Source of the DNA: Clostridia bacterium
Lineage (GTDB): Bacteria; Bacillota; Clostridia; Christensenellales; Aristaeellaceae
Reading direction: 5' to 3'
Length of the DNA: 38,137 bases
NCBI GenBank assembly: GCA_030529995.1
Contig: JAUMVT010000018.1
Location: 1 to 38,137, forward strand
The notes under the pieces are model-generated. The model searched no databases, had not been told where the DNA came from, and was given only the letters and a program-made list of their open reading frames with translations. Made by a program: the position numbers and the translations under genes. Positions 8,826-15,701 of the stretch are shown in pieces; position 1 is the first letter of the stretch, and every line of letters begins with the position of its first letter.

Positions 8826-10417
8826 GCGTTTTCCCCCACTGCCCGGTACAGGGCATCACGGTGCTGCATTTCATCCTCCATGCCGGCCTGCACCCATTTG
8901 TGAATGCGGACATGTTCCCCTTCAAAGGAGAAGGTAAACCGATTTTCCCCTTCCGTTTCATACCACAGGAGGGAAAGCTCCAGCTTGTTTTCTCCGCTCC
9001 ACCAGGCGGCGCAGGCCACGTCGGACACCAGCTCCCTGTTTTCCGTGTACCGGAGCTTGCCCAGCCACCGGCCGCCCCGCATATCAAAGCAGATGCTTCT
9101 GTCCGTGCCTCCTTCGGTGAAGGCGATGGTCAGCAGCCCCTCATCCGCAGACAGGCGCATTTGCTCCACACCCGGCCAGGAGGCGTTGTGCTTGTCCATG
9201 CCGTGAAGCATGGCAAAGGTGATGCGGCCTTCCTCCGGCACAAGGGTTACCTGCAGGGGATGCCGGGTGCGATTCAGCACCTGCGGGGCGGGTCTGGGCA
9301 TGCTGAGCCGGCTCATGCGCTCCTTCAGCAGCCGGGAAGCGTCGCTGAAGGGCAGGGGCCCATCCCCGTCCGCAATGGCAGGCAGCAGGGTATCAAAGAG
9401 AATGTTCAGGGTGTTCTGCGGGCCATGCACAGGATGATCTTCCCCGACGGGACGTCCCTTCAACTGTTCCAGCTCGTTGTGGCTCATGTGCTGACCGATG
9501 TAGGCGCCTTCATTGATGGATACAATCAGATCCAGCTTGGGCACCACCACGCAGAATTGACCGTAGGCACCGTCGGCACGGTAGCTGCCTTCCGGGCGGC
9601 ACATCCAAATTTGATAGCCGTACCCCACCTGATTATCGTAAATCCAGGGAGTGTGGGCGTGGGCAGGGGCGGTATCCATCAGGGGAGAGGTGGCCTCGTT
9701 GACGAACCGCTCATGCAGCAGCCGTTCCCCGTCCCATATACCCTTGTGCAGGTACAGCCGCATCAGCCGCAGATTATCCTCTGTGGTGGTGAACATGCCG
9801 TGCCCACCAAGGCAGGTGCCGGCAGCATCCCGGTAGCACATGACGTGGCTGGCGTCTACGCCGATTTTCCGGAACAGCCGGGCGTCCAGGTAATCCAGCA
9901 TGCTCATGCCGGTGACACGCTCCACAAGGGCGGAGGCAATGGCCGTACCCTGGGAATTGTAGCACCAGAAGGTGCCGGGCTCATGCTCAAAGGGTCTGGC
10001 GAAGAATTCCTCCATCCAGTGTTCCCCATAGGCGGAACCCTGGGTTTCACTGCCGCTGGACATGGTAAGGATGTCCCGCACCGTAATGCGTGCCACCCGC
10101 TCCGGCAGGGGATGAGGCATTTTGTCCGGCAGCAGCTTGCAGACCGGATCATCCATTTTCAGCAGGCCTTCGTATTCCGCAAGACCCACGGCGGTGGCTG
10201 TCCACGTTTTGCTGAGGGAATGCAGGGCATGGTGCAATTCGGGGGCAAAGGGTGCCCACCAGCCCTCGGCGCAGACCTTGTCGTGCCGCATGATCATCAG
10301 CCCGTGCATCCATGTGGAGCCGCAGTTTTCCAGCCTGTCCACCAGGCGAAGAATCCCCTCGCTGGCAATGCCCACCTCTTCCGGGGCGCAGCGCTCAAAT
10401 TCCTTTCGATGGCTCAT
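8822..10417 (-). CDS. Serine hydrolase of the beta-lactamase/esterase fold (531 aa)
   Basis: This is a PF00144-type serine hydrolase (class C beta-lactamase, D-aminopeptidase and esterase relatives). The SxxK motif is SLSK at residues 67-70, the tyrosine motif is represented by CYNSQGT, and the fold's LTMSSG loop is present. There is no signal peptide, so it acts in the cytoplasm, which argues against an antibiotic-resistance role and for an esterase, lactonase or amidase acting on the imported compound. About 150 C-terminal residues form an additional, beta-rich-looking region. ATG 10417 is chosen because AGGAGG lies at the right distance; the frame continues upstream. The start lies 23 bases inside the end of the lacI-type gene, and the stop overlaps the phosphorylase start. 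Substrate unknown. Confidence 0.8.
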   Translation of the reverse strand: MSHRKEFERCAPEEVGIASEGILRLVDRLENCGSTWMHGLMIMRHDKVCAEGWWAPFAPELHHALHSLSKTWTATAVGLAEYEGLLKMDDPVCKLLPDKMPHPLPERVARITVRDILTMSSGSETQGSAYGEHWMEEFFARPFEHEPGTFWCYNSQGTAIASALVERVTGMSMLDYLDARLFRKIGVDASHVMCYRDAAGTCLGGHGMFTTTEDNLRLMRLYLHKGIWDGERLLHERFVNEATSPLMDTAPAHAHTPWIYDNQVGYGYQIWMCRPEGSYRADGAYGQFCVVVPKLDLIVSINEGAYIGQHMSHNELEQLKGRPVGEDHPVHGPQNTLNILFDTLLPAIADGDGPLPFSDASRLLKERMSRLSMPRPAPQVLNRTRHPLQVTLVPEEGRITFAMLHGMDKHNASWPGVEQMRLSADEGLLTIAFTEGGTDRSICFDMRGGRWLGKLRYTENRELVSDVACAAWWSGENKLELSLLWYETEGENRFTFSFEGEHVRIHKWVQAGMEDEMQHRDALYRAVGENA

Positions 10418-11438
10418 GCTTTGCCTCCTCTTCTTCCTTGTCCGATCCTGTCTCATAGCCTCGGGTGCTGACCCTTCGGCTGATGGTCACCGGGAAAATC
10501 ATGTCTGTCTGAAAGGGTTCGTGATGAATCTGCCCCATGAGGCAGTTCACCGCCGCCTCACACATGTCGTGGATGGGCTGGCGGATGCTGGTCAGGGGAA
10601 TGGTCTGCATGGCGGCCAGGGTATTGTCATTAAAGCCCACCACCTTCACATCCTCCGGGATTCGCTTGCGGAGGCGGATCGCTTCCTGCATCAGGTAACT
10701 GGCAATGGTGTCGCTGGTGCAGAAGACTCCGTCCGCATCCGGGTATTCCCGGAACACCCGGCGTGCCAGTTCATCATAGCTGACCTTGGATTCAGCCTGC
10801 CGAACCTCCACGAACTCCACCGGCATGTTTCTTTCCTCCATGCACCGGCTGAAGCCGGCAAACCGGTCAAAGGCAGGCATCTTGCCGTGGCTGTGCTTCT
10901 CCCATACCATGATGGGCTTGCGGCAGCCGCAGTCCAGCAGTTCGCAGGCTGCCAGATAGCCTCCCATTTCGTTGTCACACTCCACGGTGGGGATGTTGTC
11001 AATCTTCAGCCGCTCAAAGGAAACCACCGGGAAATCCGCCCGCAGGTCGTGGCCGATGGCCTCCCCTCGCAGGGCGACAATCATGCCGTCCACCTGATTG
11101 GCTTCCAGCATGGCAATGTACTCGGTGGCTTTGTCCTCCAGGCTGAGTGCCTGATAGAGCATCATGCGGTAATTCCGCTGGGTCAGGATCTTGGACAGCT
11201 CGGAAATGACCTCGCAGAAGAAGGCGTTGTTGATTTCCGGCATCAGCACGCCGATGATGCGGGTACGCTGCCGGGTCAGGGAACGAGCCACCTCGTTGGG
11301 GCGATAATGGAGCTCATCCATGGCGTCCTGAATCCGTTTGCGCATGGCGTCGCTGATATAGCCCCGGTTATTCAGCGTGCGGGATACGGTGGTGACCGAA
11401 ACGCCGGCCTTTGCCGCCACCTCTTTGATACCTGCCAT
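10395..11438 (-). CDS. LacI-family transcriptional regulator (347 aa)
   Basis: This is a DNA-binding repressor sensing a sugar-like ligand. The N-terminal helix-turn-helix is textbook (IKEVAAKAGVSVTTVSRTLN), followed by the hinge helix segment YRPNEVARSL that inserts in the minor groove at a central CG. The remainder is a periplasmic-binding-protein-like core with VDGMIV, CDNEMGG and DGVFCTSDTIASYL. The C-terminus is an acidic/basic tail (GSDKEEEEAKHE). It lies inside the operon it probably controls; two palindromes with central CG at 15579-15592 and 15629-15642 in front of the first gene are candidate operators. Its 3' end overlaps the next start by 23 bases. The inducer is likely the transported glycoside or a product, by inference. 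Confidence 0.93.
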   Translation of the reverse strand: MAGIKEVAAKAGVSVTTVSRTLNNRGYISDAMRKRIQDAMDELHYRPNEVARSLTRQRTRIIGVLMPEINNAFFCEVISELSKILTQRNYRMMLYQALSLEDKATEYIAMLEANQVDGMIVALRGEAIGHDLRADFPVVSFERLKIDNIPTVECDNEMGGYLAACELLDCGCRKPIMVWEKHSHGKMPAFDRFAGFSRCMEERNMPVEFVEVRQAESKVSYDELARRVFREYPDADGVFCTSDTIASYLMQEAIRLRKRIPEDVKVVGFNDNTLAAMQTIPLTSIRQPIHDMCEAAVNCLMGQIHHEPFQTDMIFPVTISRRVSTRGYETGSDKEEEEAKHEPSKGI

Positions 11439-11461
11439 CAGTCAGCGTCCCCCTGTGCTTG

Positions 11462-12310
11462 TCAGCATTCGATTTCTAATCCGTCCCAGGCAATTTCCAT
11501 ACCGTAGGGTGTTGCGAAGGAAACCCATTCCGAGTGGGTCATGTCGTTCATGTGGGATAGATGGTTCAGGATGAACCGGGTGTTCTGATCCGCTGCGCCA
11601 ATGGCCATGAGCCTCTCCCGCAGCTTCAGCACCTCTGCCCAGCCCATGTGGCCGTCTCCGGACAAAAGTCCCCGGGCGCAGTCCATGGATACGAGGGAAA
11701 ATTTCAATCCGCTCTTCGCCAGATAATCATCCACCTCCGGGGAAAGTTCCCCGGTGTCGTTGGCGTAGAGGATGCTGCTCTTCCCATCGGTAATGGCGTA
11801 GATCAGGCAATCCTCCACCGCAATGGGGCGGTGATTGGCTCGCAGGGCATGGAAGGTGTAACCCTCCACCTGAAACTGCTGCCAGGGCTGCACCTCATGG
11901 AAGCAGAAGCGTGTTTCATCAATCTGCACCCCCTGCCCCATGGCGGACAGGAACCGCTTGCCTACCCAGCGATCGCCGTACAGTTGCAGCACATCCCCCT
12001 CCGGGGCAATGCCGGGGTGCACGGCACAGGAATGGGTGCCCCGCAGCTGCAGGGCATAGGCATCCTGATGATCCTCATGGGAGTGAGTGTACACCACAGC
12101 CTTCAGCCGGTCAAGGCGAAGACCGTACTTCAGCTTCTGGGCATGAATGTCCGGCCCCATGTCAATGAGCACATCGTCCCCCAGCAGGGTGCAGGAACGC
12201 ATCCGCAGGCTTTTGCCTCCCTCCGCCAGAGAGCGGAGGCACACCGGGCAGGAACAGAAGGTGGCAGGCATGCCCTCTGCCGCTCCTGTACCCAAATACT
12301 TGATTTTCAT
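11462..12310 (-). CDS. MBL-fold hydrolase, PhnP-like (282 aa)
   Basis: This is a metallo-beta-lactamase-fold hydrolase. It has the metal motif THSHEDHQDA (H76, H78, D80, H81), a later NH-type ligand region (LRANHRPI) and NDTGE. The N-terminus GTGAAEGMP followed by closely spaced cysteines (C19, C21, C24) resembles PhnP, the cyclic phosphodiesterase of phosphonate breakdown, where cysteines bind a structural zinc. In this operon there are no other phosphonate genes, so a cyclic phosphate, lactone or other ester of the imported compound is a more sensible target. ATG 12310 is preceded by AAGGGG. It follows the MalG-type permease after 5 bases, which supports a role in the same pathway. Confidence 0.8.
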   Translation of the reverse strand: MKIKYLGTGAAEGMPATFCSCPVCLRSLAEGGKSLRMRSCTLLGDDVLIDMGPDIHAQKLKYGLRLDRLKAVVYTHSHEDHQDAYALQLRGTHSCAVHPGIAPEGDVLQLYGDRWVGKRFLSAMGQGVQIDETRFCFHEVQPWQQFQVEGYTFHALRANHRPIAVEDCLIYAITDGKSSILYANDTGELSPEVDDYLAKSGLKFSLVSMDCARGLLSGDGHMGWAEVLKLRERLMAIGAADQNTRFILNHLSHMNDMTHSEWVSFATPYGMEIAWDGLEIEC

Positions 12311-12315
12311 GTTTC

Positions 12316-13167
12316 TTACCCCTTAATGCCGCTCATGGCCACAGACTGGACAAACTGCTTCTGGAACAGGACGAAGACCACCAGCAGCGGCAGGGTCATC
12401 ATGGCAGAGAAGGCGAAAATCTGTCCCCAGAAGGTATACACGCTGTCGTCCAAGCCCCGAAGTGCCTGGGTCAGGGTACGCCAGGTGTTGTCACGGGTCA
12501 CCAGGGTGGGCCACAGCAGGTCGCCCCAGGCACGGATCAGGGTCATGATGGCCACGGTGGAGTAAATGGGCTTGCTCAGGGGGGTCATGATCTTGAAGAA
12601 AATGCCGGTGTAGCTTTCGCCGTCAATGACCGCCGCCTCCAGCAATTCTTTCGGCATGCCCCGGAAGTGCTGATAGAACAGGTACACATACATAGGGGTG
12701 GCCATGTTGGGCACGGAAAGCGCCCACAGGGTGTTCAGCAGTCCCAGATCCTTGGTGACCATGAACCGGTTGATGACCACGGCTTCCGTCGGGATGATGG
12801 TCAGGGCGATCATCAGGGAAACAAGGAGCTTGCTGCCCCGGAACTTCAACATCCCCAACGCATAGCCCATCATGCCGTTAATCACCATGCCGAAGGCCAC
12901 CTGAAGCAGGGCGTTCAGCAGGGTATTGCGGAAGTAGTGGAGGAAGTCCAGCTTCTCAAACACAGCCTTGTAGTTGTCGAAGGTCAGGGTGCCGTAGGGC
13001 ACAAAGGCCTTCATGGTGGCCATGTCGCTGACCACTTGGGTTTCTTCCTTCATGGCGGAGAGGAAGAGGAACCACAGGGGGGCGATGAAGATCAGCGCCA
13101 CCACCACATACAAAAGGTAGAAAAGGATGTTAGTGATTTTCCTTTGCGTCTTCTTTCCAGCCATCAT
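12316..13167 (-). CDS. Sugar ABC transporter permease, MalG type (283 aa)
   Basis: This is an inner-membrane subunit of a CUT1-class carbohydrate importer. Six hydrophobic segments are recognisable, the first at residues 13-35. The cytoplasmic EAA loop that docks the ATPase is present as KELLEAAVIDGES. The length is typical (270-290). Two consecutive ATGs (13167 and 13164) are possible starts, with GGAG 11 bases upstream of the first. It follows the MalF-type permease after 2 bases. No ATPase gene occurs in the operon, so a shared MsmX/UgpC-like ATPase encoded elsewhere is expected. Confidence 0.93.
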   Translation of the reverse strand: MMAGKKTQRKITNILFYLLYVVVALIFIAPLWFLFLSAMKEETQVVSDMATMKAFVPYGTLTFDNYKAVFEKLDFLHYFRNTLLNALLQVAFGMVINGMMGYALGMLKFRGSKLLVSLMIALTIIPTEAVVINRFMVTKDLGLLNTLWALSVPNMATPMYVYLFYQHFRGMPKELLEAAVIDGESYTGIFFKIMTPLSKPIYSTVAIMTLIRAWGDLLWPTLVTRDNTWRTLTQALRGLDDSVYTFWGQIFAFSAMMTLPLLVVFVLFQKQFVQSVAMSGIKG

Positions 13168-13169
13168 TG

Positions 13170-14084
13170 TTAATCACGCTCCGTAATCTTGTTCTGAACA
13201 CAGGAGATAATCAGAACCATCACAAAGAACACCACAGCCAGGGCAGATGAGTAGCCCACCCGCTTATCGTTAAAGCCGGCGTCATACATCAGGTAGACCA
13301 GGGATGTGACCTTCTTGGGGAGGCGATCATCCAACATGTAGATCTGGGTAAACAGCTTCAGGGAATAAATCGTATTGGAGATAAACACATAGACCAGTGT
13401 ATTCTTCAGCTGGGGCACGGTAATGTAGATGAACTGCTGCCAGCTGTTGGCACCGTCAATGGTGCCGGCCTCATACAGCTCCTCGGGGATAAACTGAAGG
13501 CCGCCCAGCATAATAATCATCTGCATGCCGAGGCACTGCCAAATGGACATGACCGCAATGGAGGGAATGGCCAGGTTGGCATTCTGCAGCCAGTTCTGCG
13601 GCTGTCCCCCGAAGGCAGTGAGGATGGTGTTGAACAGGCCGTCGCTGCCGGAGGAATAGAAGGTGCGCCAAATCACCGTCACAACGGTCATGGTCACCAC
13701 CTGAGGGGAGAAGTAAATGGTGCGGAAGAAGGTAACGCCCTTGGCCTTCCGGTTAATCAGCAGTGCCAGCAGGGTGGCCAGAATCAGCACCGCAGGCACA
13801 AGGATGATGGTGTACTCAAAGGTGCACCAGAAGGCATTGGCTGCCGTGGAATTGGTGAAGATCTTGGTATAGTTGGCAAAGCCTACGAAGGTGGTGGGCT
13901 TCTTGGCACTGACCACCAGCTGCCGGTTGGTGAATGAATAGAAGACTGCCATGAAGAAGGGCAGGATCATAAAGAAAAACATGATGATCAGGGCCGGTGC
14001 AGAAAGACCCCATGCGGCCTTGGCCTGGGATCTGGCCAGATTTCCCTTCCGCACTTTCTTTGGCTGAATGGTTGTAACGCTCAT
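13170..14084 (-). CDS. Sugar ABC transporter permease, MalF type (304 aa)
   Basis: This is the partner membrane subunit of the CUT1 importer. A positively charged N-terminus (QPKKVRKGNLARSQAK) precedes the first membrane segment APALIIMFFFMILPFFMAVF. The EAA loop is PEELYEAGTIDGANSW. ATG 14084 (MSVTTIQ) is preferred because the homologous-looking sequence starts there, although the site before it (GGACGGGAA) is weak. Earlier in-frame ATGs at 14123 and 14141 have no ribosome binding site; using them would add up to 19 residues. A strong hairpin at 14158-14186 separates it from the upstream binding-protein gene. Confidence 0.9.
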   Translation of the reverse strand: MSVTTIQPKKVRKGNLARSQAKAAWGLSAPALIIMFFFMILPFFMAVFYSFTNRQLVVSAKKPTTFVGFANYTKIFTNSTAANAFWCTFEYTIILVPAVLILATLLALLINRKAKGVTFFRTIYFSPQVVTMTVVTVIWRTFYSSGSDGLFNTILTAFGGQPQNWLQNANLAIPSIAVMSIWQCLGMQMIIMLGGLQFIPEELYEAGTIDGANSWQQFIYITVPQLKNTLVYVFISNTIYSLKLFTQIYMLDDRLPKKVTSLVYLMYDAGFNDKRVGYSSALAVVFFVMVLIISCVQNKITERD

Positions 14085-14157
14085 TGTTTCGTTCCCGTCC
14101 TTCCCAAAGGCTGATGTAAACATGGAATGGGTGTTGCCCATGCGATTGATACAGAAG

Positions 14158-14186
14158 CGCCCGGCCAGTTATCGGCCGGCCGGGCG
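14158..14186 (-). other. Intercistronic hairpin between binding-protein and permease genes
   Basis: CGCCCGGCC at 14158-14166 pairs perfectly with GGCCGGGCG at 14178-14186 around an 11-base loop. No T-run follows on the minus strand. It is therefore more likely an RNA-stabilising or partial-attenuation structure that lets the binding protein be made in excess over the permeases, as is common in sugar ABC operons. Confidence 0.65.
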
Positions 14187-14204
14187 TCAAAAGGTGCTTA
14201 AGGA

Positions 14205-15479
14205 TTACTGAACATTCCAGCCGTTCTCAAGAATGATTTCATCCACTTCCTCAGCAGCGGTGTGCAGCAGTTCAGCAGGATCGCCGCCGGCAAGAATGTC
14301 GGTCACCACCTGAGCCAGTGCGTTGTACACGGTGGCGTGGGCAGGGGTGATGGGACGCAGGTAGGAGATGCCGGCTTCCAGCTGCTCACGGTACAGGTAC
14401 AGGCGGCCGCCCACCTGCCACTGGGGCATGGTGTCCATCACGGAGGAACGGGCAGGCACGCCGCCGTTCACTTCGCAGACCATCTTGATGTACTCGGGGC
14501 TCATCATGGCTTCCAGCACGGTCCAGGCCTGGTCGGCAACGCCCCGCTCCACGGCAGCGGTGGTCATGACGTCAACGGTAGAGCCGGAACAGGTGTACAC
14601 GCCGTGACCGAAGTCAGGCATGGGCACGATGATGGCGTCATCGCCGTAGGCTTCCACGTGGTTGGAATACTTCCAGTGACCCAGCATGGAGAACAGGGCT
14701 TCGTGACGATCCACACCGTAGAAGGCGTCTTCATAGTCGCAGGCAGCGTTGATGTAGCCTTCGTCGATCATCCGCTTCATCCACTCATAGGCGGCGATGG
14801 TCTCCTCGGAGTCCAGGGTGCCGGTAGCGGTGTAGGTTTCACGGCTCAGGTAGTCGCCGCCGAAGGAGCGAACCACAGGCATGTAGGTGAAGTACAGGGA
14901 AGAGGTCTTGTTCTGACGGATGTACAGGGGATATTCATAGCCGGCTTCCTTGGCCTTGGCCAGAATGTCCTCGAACTCTTCTACCGTCCAGGCATCCGTG
15001 TAGGAGGTGGGGATGCGGACGCCCAGCTCTTCCAGCACGCTCTTGCGGGTCCACAGAGCCATGCCGGAGTCGAACTGTGCCACGCCGTAGATCTTGCCGT
15101 CGTAGGTGTTTTCAGCCCACACGGAAGGCAGCACGTCGGACTTCATGTCCTCGGGGATGTAGTCATCCAGGCAGGCGATCATGTCAAGATCCTGGAAATA
15201 GGGGATCTGCAGACCATCCACCACCACCAGGTCAGGAGTGTCGCCGGCATCGCCGGAGGTGGACAGCTTGTTCAGCAGCTCGTCCTGAGCGAAGAACAGG
15301 TAGTTAACCTGCACGTCCGTGTGCTTGGCATTGAAATCGTCCCACATCTGGGTGTAAATCGTGGTTTCAGCGCCGTCGCTGCACCAGACGGTAATGGTCA
15401 CAGCATCGTCAGCAGAAGCAACGGATGCCATGGACAGCAGCATGATGGCCGCCAGCAGCAGGGAAAAGAACTTCTTCAT
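14205..15479 (-). CDS. Carbohydrate ABC transporter substrate-binding protein (424 aa)
   Basis: This family 1 solute-binding protein delivers the substrate to the two permeases downstream. It has a clear signal peptide (MKKFFSLLLAAIMLLSMASV) ending in ASADD. There is no cysteine lipobox, so cleavage by signal peptidase I is expected rather than lipid anchoring, which is unusual for a single-membrane Firmicute. The mature N-terminus VTITVWCSDGAE and the segment DTPDLVVVDG are typical of this class, as is a C-terminal helix rich in acidic residues. GGAGGAG lies 11 bases before ATG 15479. It is the first gene of the operon and is read from the promoter at 15555-15583. Confidence 0.93.
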   Translation of the reverse strand: MKKFFSLLLAAIMLLSMASVASADDAVTITVWCSDGAETTIYTQMWDDFNAKHTDVQVNYLFFAQDELLNKLSTSGDAGDTPDLVVVDGLQIPYFQDLDMIACLDDYIPEDMKSDVLPSVWAENTYDGKIYGVAQFDSGMALWTRKSVLEELGVRIPTSYTDAWTVEEFEDILAKAKEAGYEYPLYIRQNKTSSLYFTYMPVVRSFGGDYLSRETYTATGTLDSEETIAAYEWMKRMIDEGYINAACDYEDAFYGVDRHEALFSMLGHWKYSNHVEAYGDDAIIVPMPDFGHGVYTCSGSTVDVMTTAAVERGVADQAWTVLEAMMSPEYIKMVCEVNGGVPARSSVMDTMPQWQVGGRLYLYREQLEAGISYLRPITPAHATVYNALAQVVTDILAGGDPAELLHTAAEEVDEIILENGWNVQ

Positions 15480-15509
15480 GTGGGGTAGCTCCTCCTTTGA
15501 TTGGGAACG

Positions 15510-15528
15510 GGTAACAGCCCTTGTTACC
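15510..15528 (-). other. 5' leader hairpin
   Basis: GGTAACA at 15510-15516 pairs with TGTTACC at 15522-15528 around a 5-base loop. It lies between the predicted transcript start and the ribosome binding site of the binding-protein gene, so it may stabilise the 5' end or act in control. Confidence 0.45.
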
Positions 15529-15554
15529 GCACGTTTCCGTTTTTCGTTGAGGGC

Positions 15555-15583
15555 ATTGTAGCACAGGGAAAAGTATATGTCAA
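15555..15583 (-). promoter_or_regulatory. Sigma-A promoter of the sugar operon
   Basis: On the minus strand TTGACA (15583-15578) and TACAAT (15560-15555) are separated by exactly 17 bases. It lies 75 bases before the ATG of the binding-protein gene. The -35 box overlaps a LacI-type palindrome (15579-15592), so repression by blocking RNA polymerase is expected. Confidence 0.9.
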
Positions 15584-15592
15584 CCGTTTAGC
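15579..15592. promoter_or_regulatory. Candidate LacI-family operator O1
   Basis: GCTAAACGGTTGAC (minus strand) is an imperfect palindrome with the central CG expected for LacI-family sites. It overlaps the -35 box. It matches O2 at 10 of 14 positions in this orientation and 11 of 14 in the other. Confidence 0.7.
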
Positions 15593-15628
15593 ATAAGTTT
15601 TTGGGAAAAAGATAACCTTTTTTTCCAT

Positions 15629-15642
15629 GTTAAACGTTTGTC
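15629..15642. promoter_or_regulatory. Candidate LacI-family operator O2
   Basis: GTTAAACGTTTGTC contains a perfect AAACGTTT core. Its centre is 50 bases from the centre of O1, close to five helical turns, which would permit cooperative binding or looping. It also lies just upstream of the terminator of the second unit. Confidence 0.65.
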
Positions 15643-15650
15643 ATATGCAG

Positions 15651-15691
15651 GCAAAAAGGAAGGACGCCTCCATTCAGAAACGTCCTTCCTT
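15651..15691 (-). terminator. Rho-independent terminator after GH13_18 paralog B
   Basis: AAGGAAGGACG at 15656-15666 pairs perfectly over 11 bases with CGTCCTTCCTT at 15681-15691, loop 14 bases. On the minus strand the stem runs directly into TTTTTG. It begins 10 bases past the stop codon of paralog B and separates the two minus-strand units. Confidence 0.9.
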
Positions 15692-15701
15692 GTGTCGATG
15701 A

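Noticed and set aside
7263-8903. Long open frame on the + strand opposite the phosphorylase gene, with similar ones opposite recJ (22250-24676) and rel (25111-27468)
   Set aside because: They are rich in His, Gly, Val and Gln, lack domain motifs and good ribosome binding sites, and lie opposite genes with full catalytic motifs. They arise from the high GC codon pattern.
8822-10417. Antibiotic-resistance beta-lactamase
   Set aside because: The protein has no signal peptide and sits in a sugar catabolic operon, so a cytoplasmic esterase-like role is more likely.
11462-12310. UlaG-type ascorbate 6-phosphate lactonase, which would have fitted the YiaK-like reductase
   Set aside because: The N-terminal GTG...CSCPVC region and overall pattern resemble PhnP and not UlaG; only the MBL fold is shared.
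14158-14186. Operon-ending terminator between the binding protein and permeases
   Set aside because: There is no T-run on the minus strand and the permeases have no other visible promoter.
15480-15554. Riboswitch in the leader of the sugar operon
   Set aside because: Only one 7-base hairpin is present and the leader is short; the LacI-type sites explain control.
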